A stretch of 64,000 nucleotides of DNA, from positions 2,625,501 through 2,689,500 of the forward strand of contig NC_064043.1 in assembly GCF_932526225.1 (NCBI RefSeq). Reading direction: 5' to 3'. Position numbers and translations under genes: made by a program. Shown piece by piece: positions 40,183 to 53,227 of the stretch. The notes beneath the pieces are model-generated. The model saw only the letters and a list, made by a program, of their open reading frames with translations. It ran no database searches and was not told the DNA's origin. Source of the DNA: Nematostella vectensis. Its lineage: Eukaryota; Cnidaria; Anthozoa; Actiniaria; Edwardsiidae. How positions within the stretch are numbered: the stretch's first letter is position 1; every line of letters starts with the position of its first letter.

Positions 40183-43100
40183 GTGATATTAAGATGAGCT
40201 TTTTATTATTATTTTTTATTTTTTTGGAGCATACTAGCATAATTTGAGCATAATTAAAAACGAGGAATGCTTCTAGGGTCTACCAGCATAATATCAGTTT
40301 TACTACTCAATCACTCGTCCCACTCCCATCACACACCAACATAGACCTCCACGGTCAAAACACCACAGGATTACCGGTTGCTCATAATGGAGATATATAG
40401 CATTTTTATCTCCTTTAATCATATAAATTCAAGCGAACCCCTGAACAGCTCATTGTTTCCTTTCAGAGTTCGTAAGAGCGGAGTCTACTTTATCTCATTA
40501 TTCTATTCCCGTGGAACTCTGTGGAAAGCACTAAAGGGCGCCTTAAGGATATCCGTGCAGACCTGATTTTATCTTGTCTGAAAAGGTGTTTTATCATCAT
40601 CTTCATGCTTTTGTTGAATATAAGATGTCTGGCGCTAGAAATCCATTATTCCTAAAAATGAGTGAAGTAGCTAAGAGTTTGGTCATGATTTTCTTTTGTT
40701 GTGGCTCGCTTAACCTTAGGTGACTCTCGAAAATAATTACGATGTAATGCCTCTTCTGGCGTCAATCAATCTTCTAAATGATAACCAGGAAATCCGTCTT
40801 CTTGGTGATATGTACACTCATTTTCGAGGAAAATTTAAGTGCGTCTTCATTCTTGTTTGACAAGCTGCTGGAAGAAACTGTCATCTTATCTCATCGGCGC
40901 CTTCAGTATTTTCAATTTGTGAAATTGATTGAACATGTATTACTTAGCAAGGAAAAGAAGATATTTTTTCACCAAGGATCATGCTCCCTGGATTACCCAA
41001 GGTATTTCGAGGAAAATTTAAGTGCGCCTTCATTCTTGTTTTGACAAGCTGCTGGAAAAAACTGTCATCTTATCTCATCGGCGCCTTCAGTATTTTCAAT
41101 TTGGGAAATTGAAGGTATATATTGGGTACAGCTCCTCACTCTAAGATGCTCTACACGTCCTTGACTTATGAAGCAGTAGTAATATTTTAGGATTTGCTTT
41201 CGGACGTATAGCTTTTTTACTCTTTTAAACATCCTTCGCCGGCGTTTATTAATTCTTTTAGTACAGCAGCGGCGCTAATTCAGGGGCTTATGAGTGGAGA
41301 GGGGGTGTACTTTGAAAAACTCTTATCAAATTATCTTCAGACTGAGAGGGATTATGAATCTTTTTGAATTACACATTGATATGCCAATGTCCAAGAGAGA
41401 GAGTCGTAATCCCGTCTTGCCGGTCATTTAGTTCACAACAAATCCCTGCTGAAATCCAATCACAGTAGACCCAGGAAGCAAGGAGAATGTTGAATAATTT
41501 TTCAATATATCAAAACAATATTATTATCCATACCAAGGTTTTAAATAGCATCCATTTATAACAAGCATACAGCTACTGTTTGTGATGTTTTGTTTGTTAT
41601 GTCTTTGCGCAAAGTTATGCCATTTTTTATGTAACCAATAACCTTATTGCCCAAGAACAGTAAAGTATGAAATGAGTCAAACATAACTTTTAAAAACAAT
41701 TTCGATGTTGGGTCCAGAATCAGCTGTTTTGATTACTTCTTAGAGTGAACAAATTATCCATAAAGAATCCTGTACAGGTCATCGCGTTAATAGCTATTTT
41801 CCTTGGTCATACTTTTTTTAAACAGAAAATAATAATAAGTCTCTTCCCAACCTATTTTCTTTTGTTGCCAGGCGAATTTCTAAGTCGCCTCAACACAAGG
41901 ACGATGCTCCTAGGAGCGACACAACAACCACACTTACAAATTGACTCAGTCAGGGTTCCATTACCGTCTAATTTTAGAAGAACTCTATCGCTTTTGCTCA
42001 ATTAGTGTCCAGCACTCAATCACAGACTTTCATTTTCCGGTTACTAGTTTTCCTGACCTGCCAAAAGTTGTGCCGCTCTCATTAACTCCTCTCAAAAATC
42101 AATAAATGAAAAAAAAAGTGATACATAAAACGAGAACTGATGGTGAATAGGGGATTCTAAAAGAAATAATTCCTAAAGCAAAATTTGTGGGAAGGTGTTT
42201 TAGTCTATTTGGGTTATCGTGTTGTACGATAGTTCAACCGAAAGCTCCATTTTTCTTTATATTCTTCAAACGCACGAACGCACTTGTTCCAGCCAATGTG
42301 AGCTGTCGCCGTCAGTCGAATTGACAACTAATGGTAGAGCCTCGTAAATGTTTAAGCTGAACATCGTATGATGGCTTTTATCGTTTACTGAGGTTAGATA
42401 TTGGCAGACCGGAAGATCTTCTGACTGTCTCAAGAACCGCGATATTTGTGAAGAGCGAATTGCCGAAGCAGTGCTTATCTAGTGGCAAATTTTGGAAACA
42501 AATATTTGTGCCGAGATGCTTTAAGCAGGAAGTTTTCGCCCGTCTGGACCTAAAAGGTGTCTTAAATTTGAGGTTTTGACAAATATACCCTGAACAAAAT
42601 GAGCCAAGTGTGCTAGGTTTTTGCAGATTGTTTCTTCTCTTTTTTAAGAAGAATTAAACTCTATAGATCGAGTGGTTTTATGATGTTCACTGGCATGGGA
42701 ATAAAGAACTTGTCAAAAGAAAATGAGTTATTATTAACTACCACTTGGAAAGCTTGGCAAGTTTTGTGATTATATTCTCAGAAGGAGGCTTTTGTCTTTA
42801 ACAAAAAATTAATACCACTTAAGCTTTCTTGCAAAACTCAAATAGCGATAACAAAAAGAGATTAGTGTTTTCTCTGTAGTTTTAGTAGCTTTATCCCCAT
42901 CCTATATTGTGTTAGCTTCTGCGGTAAGAAATAATGTTTATATTACATATTAACAACGTCGTATTGTCACTAATAGCATCACTGCAAAAACCCTTTGTGC
43001 CAGCTTGTAAAATTAAAAACTAATCATCGCGCGCCTCTCTCGCGCGCAACGCGCTAATTAAGTATGATATCTGCGTTGTGCTTAAAGTGGTCTTCCTCTT

Positions 43101-43333
43101 TGAAAGCCATCGCCCACCGGGCATTATGTCTCGAACTAAGGCAAGTGTTGAACCTAATATAGGTGCCTTATGAGCGCAGCTGCCCTCGAGGGCAATATTA
43201 CCTAAAGCCAGCCAAATCGCAAAACAACGACAGGCGAACAAAAACACAGAGGCCATAGATGCGTAGGACGTCAGTGGACGCAGGAATCATCCCAAGAGTT
43301 CTTTTATTATAGGTGTTTTATTTTCCCAATAAG
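40183..43333. other. Gene-free region left of GPCR 1
   Basis: No coding exon is recognised. A ~110-base segment with TTTTCGAGGAAAATTTAAGT and TCTCATCGGCGCCTTCAGTA occurs twice in direct orientation, at about 40817-40930 and 41005-41115. Promoter or 5' UTR exons of GPCR 1 may be near 43250-43333. Confidence 0.5.
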
Positions 43334-44296
43334 ATGAATAACAGTTCACTGGCCTGCGCAAATGACGCGGGCTCTGATCAAATCTTCAAGACTATCGCCT
43401 ACACTGCTATTGCTACAATGGGACTCGTTGGCAATGGGCTAGTTCTTGCGGTATTTCGCCGTCACCGAGAACTGCGATCCGTCGTGTTTTACTTTATTGC
43501 AAACATGGCAACAAGCGATTTAGTCCTGCCACTGTTCGCATTTCCGAGAGCGCTCGTCGAGATCTACAATGGCCCCATGACCTGGCTAATAGATGGCGCA
43601 TCGGGTGCCTTTTTCTGCAAAATGGCAACTTTCCTCCAAGACATCTCGACAGCTGTTTCCATTCAGAGCCTCCTCATAATTGCCGTAGAGAGGTTTGTTC
43701 TCTTAGTGTACCCGACAAAAAGCTTTCTGAAGTCGTCGTGGCGACTTAAATTGGTTCTAGCCATAACTTGGTTAATAGCGATAGCATTTCATGCACCATA
43801 CTTGACGAGTTTTCAAGTCGCTTCTTTTGGGAACAAGATCTACTGCGTCCCGGAATGGAGTGAGGACACAGCCACTAACATTGTGACATCAAAAGCCTAC
43901 TTTGTGCTCATATTTACAAGCCTTTACGCTGTCCCCTTTGTAATACTAGTGGCTCTGTACACTACAATAGTGATTCGCCTCCAAAGATACAGATTCAAGG
44001 ACCAAAACAATGCGCGCAAGCGGAGAATTCAAGATCGGAACCGAACTGTGACCGTCATGGCTATGTTTGTTGTCATCGCATTTTTCGTTTGCTGGACTCC
44101 GTTTTTCGTTTTTGGATTTTTGCTTTGTTTTCATTGGAATCTTCGCTTACCGTGTGACCAAATCAACTTCCGATTCACGGTGCTTATCATCGCTCATCTG
44201 AACAGCGCAGTAAACCCTGGCATATATATGTTGTGCAGTAAAGCTTTCAGACAGGGTGTAAGGGCATGTTTTAGACGGATGTCAAGCTTTCGATAA
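43334..44296 (+). CDS. Class A (rhodopsin-like) GPCR, peptide-receptor type
   Basis: A single-exon receptor of 320 residues from the ATG at 43334. The N-terminus has N-glycosylation sequons (NNSS). Seven hydrophobic segments are evident with class A marks: GNGLVLAVF in TM1, ANMATSDLVLPLF in TM2, a Cys before TM3 (AFFCKMATF), ERFVLLVYP in place of the DRY region, a Cys in extracellular loop 2 (NKIYCVPEW) for the usual disulfide, RNRTVTVMAMFVVIAFFVCW and FFVCWTPFF in TM6, and NSAVNPGIY in TM7. The pattern suggests a neuropeptide-receptor relative (NPY/orexin/galanin-like group), but cnidarian receptors of this kind do not map one-to-one on vertebrate types. Ligand unknown. ERF instead of DRY is a conservative change; the Tyr is Phe. 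Confidence 0.93.
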   Translation: MNNSSLACANDAGSDQIFKTIAYTAIATMGLVGNGLVLAVFRRHRELRSVVFYFIANMATSDLVLPLFAFPRALVEIYNGPMTWLIDGASGAFFCKMATFLQDISTAVSIQSLLIIAVERFVLLVYPTKSFLKSSWRLKLVLAITWLIAIAFHAPYLTSFQVASFGNKIYCVPEWSEDTATNIVTSKAYFVLIFTSLYAVPFVILVALYTTIVIRLQRYRFKDQNNARKRRIQDRNRTVTVMAMFVVIAFFVCWTPFFVFGFLLCFHWNLRLPCDQINFRFTVLIIAHLNSAVNPGIYMLCSKAFRQGVRACFRRMSSFR

Positions 44297-45333
44297 TTTG
44301 CCATAATTCGTTTTGAAGGGGTCTGTAGCCATTAATGATAGTAGAAGCAAAATGTTTGGGAAGGTGCTGTCACATTATCATCACAATTCTAAAAGAGTAT
44401 ATTTCATAGCGCGACCGTGATGATGAGGGTGATAAATAGCGTGACAACTAACGTGAGAAATATTTTCGAAAAAATAGTTAGTGTATAGAATGCCTCGGAT
44501 CTTTCAAATCGAATCGGACCGATTCAAAATGAAACAGTCGTTTTTAGATAAAGCTGCAGTTTTTTTTTAAACATACAGACAGACTAGGGGAGGGAAGGGA
44601 AGCTAGCTGAGAGAAGCACAAAACAGAGAGAAAAGCGTGCATTAAAATTGAGTTAGAAAGAAAAGAAAATGTTACTTTTAGTAATTAAGCTAATGATACT
44701 CCGACTCTGTGTTAGAAGCCAAAAAAGAAAATGAAATAGATTTGATACCGGAAGAAGGAAAATAAAAAGGTTGTTGTGATCGCTTAATTTGGTTCGCTTA
44801 AGTTAATTTGTCTGTGTATGAAGAAAATGGACGCCGGTGTCTCACTTCCGAGGCGATTATTCACGCGCCCTTTTAAACTACAGAACATACTATCTTAACT
44901 TTTCTATATTAAAAATGGAAAAATGGAGTCTATAGTCCAGCCTGAGGGGTTTGCGGTTTTAAGAATATTGTATGACTGTGTACACACTGAATGAAGATTT
45001 ATAGAATTATGATAAAGCACGTTTTTCTACGCAAATCTTCTTTGATAAGCTTTGTATTTTCGTAAAACATCGTTTTTCATTGATATAAACCCGCGCTATT
45101 ACCGGCCCAGTTGATGTTGTAGTTTGATAAATCCAAACCAAGATCGATTTCCTTCCATCAATGATTTGGATTGGTCGGCGAGTCCGCGCTGTGGCAATGG
45201 GCGTGCTAAGAGAGACTTGACTGACATAGTTGGCTAAGAGTATCTTTAGTGCTTTCTCTAGATCTAATAAAATATTGACTCTTTCTTCCCTTTCGCCGTC
45301 GCCCTGTCTTCTGTTTTTTTTTTTTCTTATCGC
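44297..45333. other. Gene-free region after GPCR 1
   Basis: 3' UTR of GPCR 1 and AT-rich sequence. No gene or clear repeat seen. Confidence 0.5.
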
Positions 45334-45478
45334 TCTGATACACATTTTCATAAAGCCTATTGGCAAGGAACGGGCTAAAATTGCCGGAATGCACTATTCC
45401 AGTATCTGATACACATTTTCATAAAGCCTATTGGCAAGGAACGGGCTAAAATTGCCGGAATGCACTATTCCAGTATCT
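45334..45478. repeat. 71-bp direct duplication
   Basis: Two identical copies starting TCTGATACACATTTTCATAA and ending ATGCACTATTCCAGTA, directly adjacent. They look recent. Confidence 0.9.
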
Positions 45479-45480
45479 CA

Positions 45481-45690
45481 TTATAACTGCAATATCACCA
45501 GTTTACTTCCGGTCAATTACGTAACTATTTCCGGTGATTTTTAACGGGAAACGCGAGAAAAAATTTAAATTGTAAAAGCTGTGTTTCTTTTGAACGTTTC
45601 TTTAATCATGTGACTTAAAATTTAGAGTGGATGGCCTGTTAGATATATAATCCTTTGTCTTTTATCGGTTGAGGTTTTTCGCGTGGGTCG
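45481..45690. mobile_element. TTAA-type MITE, degraded copy
   Basis: It matches the reverse complement of 59048-59293 over most of its length: ACCAGTTTACTTCCGGTCAA, GATTTTTAACGGGAAACGCG and GAGTGGATGGCCTGTTAGAT. The ends are worn and the terminal TTAA is not clear here. Confidence 0.7.
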
Positions 45691-46344
45691 CCCATCCCCT
45701 CCCATCCTTAGAGGGCCCATGCTCGAGAGCCCGCAAAGTACGCTGGATCCTCGAGCATGCCGAGGGCCGAACAGTGGGCCACTTCTTATTGAAGGATTGT
45801 CAAATATTCCATCTTATTTTCATATGATATTGTACATTTGCCACTAACGACGAGAAACCATTTGCGTTCAGTGCTACACGCTCTACCACGAGAAATGAAA
45901 AGGATCTCAGCCATCGGTGCATCTACCGAAACTTATATACTTTGTTTATAAATCGAAAGCAATAAAATTTAGTTAATTATTAATTATTATTGTCAAGTGT
46001 CGAATGGAAGCTCTAATACCGAAAAAGGCTTATGGAGATAAATTACTCTCACTGTGTTACTAATTTGGTGTTTGGGCTGTTATGCTTCGCCACCATCCAG
46101 AATATTTTAGGACTTGAAATGTTGAATCGAGGAAAAGGAAGAAAATGATGTGAGGGATTGTTTTCCACCGATAAATATGAAATACAAGTGAATGCAAGAA
46201 GAAGATCAGCAATAATACTGCGCGAAAAAACGTGGACAAAAAAGTTGGCAAAATGAAGACATACGCAGCTTAGCTTTCAAAAAGCTGGAATTGGGCTGAT
46301 TCAAAAGGCTTTAGATGGCAGAGATACACTGAAATTATTTGTAC
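45691..46344. other. Gene-free region; fragment of GGCGC-type MITE
   Basis: Around 45745-45850 there is a partial copy of the 9387-9542 element (CACTTCTTATTGAAGGATTG, CATATGATATTGTACA). The rest is unassigned. Confidence 0.45.
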
Positions 46345-47465
46345 AGCTCCCTGGCTACCCCGACCTCTTCACCACATCAATCCTTTATATGGACTTGTCT
46401 ATTCGTACAGCTCACTGGCTATCCTTTATATGTACTTGTCTATTCGTACAGCTCCCTGGCTATCCCGACCGCTTCACCACACCCATCCTTTATATGTACT
46501 TGTCTATTCGTACATCTCCCTGGCTATCCCGACCGCTTCACCACACCAATCTTTGATATGTACTTGTCTATTCGTACAGCTCCCTGGCTATCCCGACCGC
46601 TTCACCACATCCATCCTTTATATGTACTTATCTATTCGTTCAGAGCTACCTGGCTATCCCGATCGCTTCACCACACCCATCCTTTATATGTACTTGTCTA
46701 TTCGTACATCTCCCTGGCTATCCCGACCGCTTCACCACATCCATCCTTTATATGTACTTGTCTATTCGTACAGAGCTACCTGGCTATCCCGATCGCTTCA
46801 CCACACCCATCCTTTATATGTACTTGTCTATTCGTACATCTCCCTGGCTATCCCGACCGCTTAACCAAACCCATCCTTTATATGTACTTGTCTATTCGCA
46901 CATCTCCCTGGCTATCCCTACCGCTTCACCACACAAATCTTTGATACGTACTTGTCTATTCGTACATCTCCCTGGCTATCCGGATTGCTTCACCACATCA
47001 ATCTTTGATATGTACTTGTCTATTTGTACAGCTCCCTGGCTATCCCGACCGCTACACCACACCAATCTTTGATATATACTTGTCTATTCGTACATCTCCC
47101 TGGCTATCCGGACCGCTTCACCACACCAATCTTTGATATATACTTGTCTATTCGTACATCTCCCTGGCTATCCGGACCGCTTTACCACACCAATCTTTGA
47201 TATGTACTTGTCTATTCGTACAGCTCCCTGGCTATCCCGACCGCTTCACCACATCAAACCTTTATATGGACTTGTCTATTCGTACATCTCCCTGGCTATC
47301 CCGACCGCTTCACCACACCCATCCTTTATATGTACTTCTCCATTCGTTCCGATCCCTTGCTATTGCGACCGCTTCACCACATCCATCCTTTATATGTACT
47401 TGTATATTCGTACAGCTCCCTGGCTATCCCGACCGCTTCACCACATCTATCCTTTATATGTTGCG
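46345..47465. repeat. 64-bp minisatellite
   Basis: About 17 units of 64-66 bases with TGTACTTGTCTATTCGTACA, CTCCCTGGCTATCCCGACCG and CTTCACCACACCCATCCTTT. Long plus-strand open frames exist in all three frames because the unit lacks stops and its length is not a multiple of 3. This is not evidence of a gene. Confidence 0.93.
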
Positions 47466-48035
47466 TCTCCCAGAACACCATTTCAACCATAGACCCTCGA
47501 CTCCAGGTTGCGCCAACCACGATAACCCCTCCCTACCCCTCACCCCCCCCCACACACACACACACATACCACCATCACCACTCCTAACTCCAGAAAATCC
47601 ACCCCTTAGCTCCCTTCCTTTTCCTCGAGCCCGCTCCATATCCTTGCACGTGTAGTCCCCTAACCCTCTTCCACTCTACCCCCTGCCCTATCCTAGGTAG
47701 GCATTCACCCTTTGACATCCCACTTCTGACCCGCCTATTCTAGGGGTGGCGACAATGGCCAATCCAAAAAGGCCGTTTGGAAAAGATTCGAGAACGAGAT
47801 ATTTCTAAGGACCATTCGCCACCCCACATTCTACACAATCATCACCCTCCCTTTCTCCCCCTATACACCCTGCTCTATCCCTGCCCTATCTCCCCTCTCT
47901 TACTCTCCACCCCCTATCCTCCTCCATCCCTTCCCCTCTTCCAGCCCGACTCTCCCATCCTTAAAGTTCTTTAGTTTTCCGTTTTTATTCGAAATCACGT
48001 TGGCATCGAAAAGACAAACTGTGAGTGCGAATAGC
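47466..48035. other. Pyrimidine-rich spacer between two arrays
   Basis: C/T-rich sequence with a CACACACA tract near 47550. No feature beyond that. Confidence 0.5.
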
Positions 48036-50608
48036 GCTACCGTGGTCACCAATCCCAATTCTTACCATGCGACTCGCGCTACAATGGTCACCAATACAAA
48101 GTTTACCATGCGACTCGTGCTACCGAGACAACCAATACAAAGTCTAACAACGCGACTCGCGCTACCGTGGCCACCAATACAAAGTCTTACCATGCGACTA
48201 GCGCTACCGTGGCCACCAATACAAAGTGTTATAGTGCGACACGCGCTACCGTGGCCACCAATACAAAGTATCATAGTGCGACTCGCTCTACCGTGGCCAC
48301 CAATACAAAGTCTTACCATGCGACTAGCGCTACCATGGCCACCAATACAAAGTGTTATAGTGCGACGCGCGCTACCGTGGGCACCAATACTAAGTGTACC
48401 ATGCGACACGCACTACCGTAACCACCAATACAAAGTGTACCATGCGACGCGCACTACCGTAACCACCAATACAAAGTGTTATAGTGCGACGCGCGCTACC
48501 GTGGCCAACAATACAAAGTGTTATAGTGCGACGCGCGCTACCGTGACCACCAATACAAAGTGTTATAGTGCGACACGCGCTACTTGACCACACAAAGAAA
48601 GTGTTATAGTGCGACACGCGCTACCGTGGCCACCAATACAAAGTGTTATAGTGCGACGCGCGCTACCGTGGCCACCAATACAAAGTGTTTTAGTGCGATA
48701 CGCGCTACCGTGCCCACCAATACAAAGTGTTTTAGTGCGACACGCGCTACTTGGCCACCAATACAAAGTAAACCATGCGACGCGCGCTACCGTGGCCACC
48801 AATACAAAGTGTTATAGTGCGACACGCGCTACCGTGCCCACCAATACAAAGTGTACCATGCGACACGCGCTACCGTGGCCACCAATACAAAGTGTTATAG
48901 TGCGACACGCGCTACCGTGGCCACCAATACAAAGTGTTATAGTGCGACTCGCGCTACTTGACCACACACAAAAAAAAGTGTTATAGTGCGTCACGCGCTA
49001 CCGTGGCCACCAATACAAATTGTTATAGTGCGACGCGCGCTACCGTGGCCACCAATACAAAGTGTATTAGTGCGACACGCGCTACTTGGCCACCAATACA
49101 AAGTGTACCATGCGACGCGCGCTACCATGCCCACCAATACAAAATGTTATAGTGCGACGCGCGCTACCTGACCACACAAAAAAAGTGTTATAGTGCGACA
49201 CGCGCTACCGTGGCTACCAATACAAAGTGTTATAGTGCGATACGCGCTACCGTGGCCACCAATACAAAGTGTTTTAGTGCGACACGCGCTACCGTGGCAC
49301 CTATACAAAGTGTTCTAGTGCGACACGCGCTACTTGGCCACCAATACAAAGTGTACCATGCGACGCGCGCTACCGTGGCTACCAATACAAAGTGTTATAT
49401 TGCGACACGCGCTTCCGTGCCCACCAATACAAAGTGTACCATGCGACACGCGCTACCGTGGCCACCAATACAAAGTGTTATAGTGCGACACGCGCTACCG
49501 TGGCCACTAATACAAAGTGCTATAGTGCGACACGCGCTACTTGACCACACACAAAAAAAGTGTTATAGTGCGACACGCGCTACCGTGGCCACCAATACAA
49601 AGTGTTATAGTGCGACACGCGCTACCGTGGCCACTAATACAAAGTGCTATAGTGCGACACGCGCTACTTGACCACACACAAAAAAAGTGTTATAGTGCGT
49701 CACGCGCTACCGTGGCCACCAATACAAATTGTTATAGTGCGACGCGCGCTACCGTGGCCACCAATACAAAGTGTATTAGTGCGACACGCGCTACTTGGCC
49801 ACCAATACAAAGTGTACCATGCGACGCGCGCTACCATGCCCACCAATACAAAATGTTATAGTGCGACGCGCGCTACCTGACCACACAAAAAAAGTGTTAT
49901 AGTGCGACACGCGCTACCGTGGCTACCAATACAAAGTGTTATAGTGCGATACGCGCTACCGTGGCCACCAATACAAAGTGTTTTAGTGCGACACGCGCTA
50001 CCGTGGCACCTATACAAAGTGTTCTAGTGCGACACGCGCTACTTGGCCACCAATACAAAGTGTACCATGCGACGCGCGCTACCGTGGCTACCAATACAAA
50101 GTGTTATATTGCGACACGCGCTTCCGTGCCCACCAATACAAAGTGTACCATGCGACACGCGCTACCGTGGCCACCAATACAAAGTGTTATAGTGCGACAC
50201 GCGCTACCGTGGCCACTAATACAAAGTGCTATAGTGCGACACGCGCTACTTGACCACACACAAAAAAAGTGTTATAGTGCGACACGCGCTACCGTGGCCA
50301 CCAATACAAAGTGTTATAGTGCGACACGCGCTACCGTGGCTACCAATACAAAATGTTATAGTGCGACACGCGCTACCGTGGCTACCAATACAAAGTGTAC
50401 TATGCGACATGCGCTACTTGACCACACAAAAAAAAGTGTTATAGTGCGACACGCGCTACCGTGGCCACCAATACTTAGTTTTATAGTGCGACACGCGCTA
50501 CCGTGGCCACCAATACAAAGTGTTATAGTGCGACACGCGCTACCGTGGCCACCAATACAAAGTGTACCATGCGACGCGTGCTACCGTTGCAACCAATACA
50601 AAGTTTTA
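48036..50608. repeat. 42-bp minisatellite with higher-order repeat
   Basis: About 60 units of 42 bases (CACCAATACAAAGTGTTATA, GTGCGACACGCGCTACCGTG, GC). Variants include TACCATGCGAC in place of TATAGTGCGAC and a shorter CTACTTGACCACACA unit. Blocks are repeated at a spacing of 709 bases (for example TGCGTCACGCGC at 48987 and 49696), so there is a two-copy higher-order repeat. Since 42 is a multiple of 3, frames stay open on both strands. Confidence 0.95.
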
Positions 50609-52267
50609 AGGAAGTTAGCTAATAAGATAATCATAGTCTTTAATGGCATGACTTCAGTTTAGGAGGATTTCGTCTGTTCTGATGTGCATCGAAGTATTTA
50701 TTTTTACTCTGCCGCGCCTATTTGCTAGAGAAGGTCAAATCAAAAGGCTTGTTTCTTGCATTCTTATTGGATCCTCTAACAAACCAAGGTGGCCGAAAAA
50801 AGAATTGTTTTATGGTGTTACTTCCTCCCCCCACCCCCCCCCCCCCCCCCGAAACTGTCGCTATCGTAAAAAGCTAATGCATGTTTGCGCATAAAATAAC
50901 CGTTCGAACACTCGTGCAATCGTGTGCCAAGGGCGTAGCGGGGGCTTTTTTTCAAATACGCACTTTTTAGACAACACTTTCCCTTCCTGAATACATATAC
51001 TGTATAAATGTTAAGAATTGATTTTTTTAATCTTGCTTTGCATTATTTTAGTTTAAACTTAGGTCTCCATATAATCAAAAATTGCACACGATTGCCTCTA
51101 ATTTGACCGTACGATCGTAACCGATGGCATTCCGATCGATATGGGTCCCATATGATCGTAGACGATCACATCCGATCACAGGATTCATAAATTCGCCTGT
51201 GCTTGGTTGCGATCATATGACAACTAGCCTTTATAATTTCATTTCTAAAATTACAAGCATTTTCTTGTGAAAATCGAGAACATTCGTTCTGCTTTTTCCG
51301 ACTCGCCTTCTGGCATCCTTGGGGCCTAATGTCGTTCACGAAAAAAATTCAGAATTTCTAAATTATGCGTAATTGCGCAGAGGAAGCGACGCCCATGTGC
51401 TCCCATTGTGATTCGGTGTATTTGAATTTTTTATTTGTGTTTTGAGTTACTCGCAAATTCGCAATCGCTTCATCATCTATAAAAGCACAATAGTCGGCGC
51501 TTGCCAGAAGGCTGGACTTTCACCAAAGCCATTTTGTACGTCATATGTAGTGGCTTCGTAGTCTAGACATCCAACAATGTGGAATGCTTTGCTTTTGAGT
51601 TTTGTCACGATTTGAAAACAAATGTCTCGAAACCTATACGCAGTGTTTTGATTATTTTAATCTAATCCTCCCTTCATCTTTTGCCAGCGCACTTGTCGCC
51701 TCAATATCTGATAAATGGTTTTAAGAGATTCCCAGCGTTTTGCAAATTGGCCTCTTGAGGGTTGACTCCTGACAAGCATTTTTTTATGTGTGCTTGCTTT
51801 AGATTTATGATCTTACTAAGCAACGCATGTTACAAATTCACTATTCATATGGCTCTTATTTCATAGTAAAAATTATCATCCAAGCACTAACATTTTGACC
51901 AGTGGCGTACCACAAACGGCACCGCCCACCGCCAAAAACACGGGATTTTATTACTAAACAATAAATCACTAAATCGCGGACCTTTTGCATATAATATCTA
52001 TGACTGCAGCCCCCCCCCTCCCCCTCGATGCATAAATGCTGACTGTACGCGCCTGCAACCGCCTATCCACCCCCTTTCCAACCATCAATGCCTCCCCCCT
52101 CCCCCTTATACCCCTCTTTATTCCAACTCCCTTTTAACAGAGAGCCGGAGGGTAGCCGGAAAAGCTAGATGTGTAGATGCCTTACGGGAAAAAGAAATTA
52201 TCTGAGCACACCAGAAATGACCTATCACTTTGAGACGACTTTATATCCTCCCCGTTATCATTCATAT
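50609..52267. other. Gene-free region
   Basis: A poly-C run lies near 50830-50850. At 51900-52060 there is a diverged copy of the GGCGC-type MITE (GTGGCGTACCACAAACGG, CATATAATATCTATGACTG, TGTACGCGCCTG). Elsewhere nothing is recognised. Confidence 0.5.
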
Positions 52268-52579
52268 TTATCTTAATTTATCCTGTGGGTGTAATCCGTT
52301 TATTTCTAAAACCACAAAGAGGAACACCTTTAACGAGGCATACGCATTAACACTCCTTTTTTTATGTGGCATTACTGTGAAATCGCCATCCTGTTTTGAA
52401 AAAGCGTGCGCAAACGAAGCGTAAAACTGTGTTGTCAAGGGTAATTTGTCATGCGAGCAGGCGGGTTCATAATCTTTATCTATATCATGCAGAGCCCATG
52501 CGACAGAAAGAACTAGAGACCATATTATGGTCGGGAACAACAAACAACTTGGCATCAAAATTCCTCTTAGTTTTGTCAT
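52268..52579 (-). CDS. Hypothetical small secreted protein (uncertain)
   Basis: An open frame of about 103 codons if started at the ATG at 52579; a longer start at 52624 is possible. It begins MTKLRGILMPSCLLF followed by a hydrophobic stretch ending SVAWAL, which looks like a signal peptide. A dibasic-type KKRS site follows later. No homology is recognised, and the C-terminal part could be intron read-through after a donor-like GTAATG. It could be chance. Confidence 0.2.
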   Translation of the reverse strand: MTKLRGILMPSCLLFPTIIWSLVLSVAWALHDIDKDYEPACSHDKLPLTTQFYASFAHAFSKQDGDFTVMPHKKRSVNAYASLKVFLFVVLEINGLHPQDKLR

Positions 52580-53227
52580 GATGTTTGTGATCGTCATATA
52601 ACATGATGGCCGGTGTATTTTCATTTCTTGCTAATCATTAAAGGAATAAACGCGTACGCGTTTTTATTATCGTGGCGGATCAAGTATTCCTTATTTCTAT
52701 GCAAAAATTTAACTAATTATTTATGATAAATTGTCCTTCTGCTTATTGGTGAATCACAATGCCGGGAGAGGACGAGTGCAGCGCGTTACAACGAGTATTG
52801 GACTCTCAAAAGTGACTTCGATATTGAGTCGCTGATATAACAATAAAGCCATGAATTAGCTGAATAGCCTCAACATTGGATTGATAGCCGATGTTTGGCA
52901 ATTCAAATTGGCTTCCATCTCGGAGGTAATGGAGGGCAAGACGTAACGGCCTGTCCATAAGCATTTGGCACGCATTGTAGTGAGGCACCGCAAACAAATG
53001 GCACCTGTATCATCGTCGTTTGTTTTTTGGAAGACGTCCAATCGATAGAAAAAAAAAAACATAAAGGGTGGTGGATATCCCCCTGGAGAGAAAATTTATA
53101 ATCTTTCACTTATCTTTTACATAAACGCTTTTGTGTGTTTTACATTCTCATATCGATAACTCTTCATAATTAAGTTGTCATGTAAAAATAAAACACTTTA
53201 AATACACTGTTTTCCTAAGAAAATTAC

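Noticed and set aside
48036-50608. CRISPR array
   Set aside because: Units are head to tail without unique spacers, and the DNA is clearly eukaryotic.
46339-50662. Many open frames of 100-250 codons in the 64-bp and 42-bp arrays
   Set aside because: They follow from stop-free repeat units and overlap in several frames and strands; no start context, splice sites or homology.
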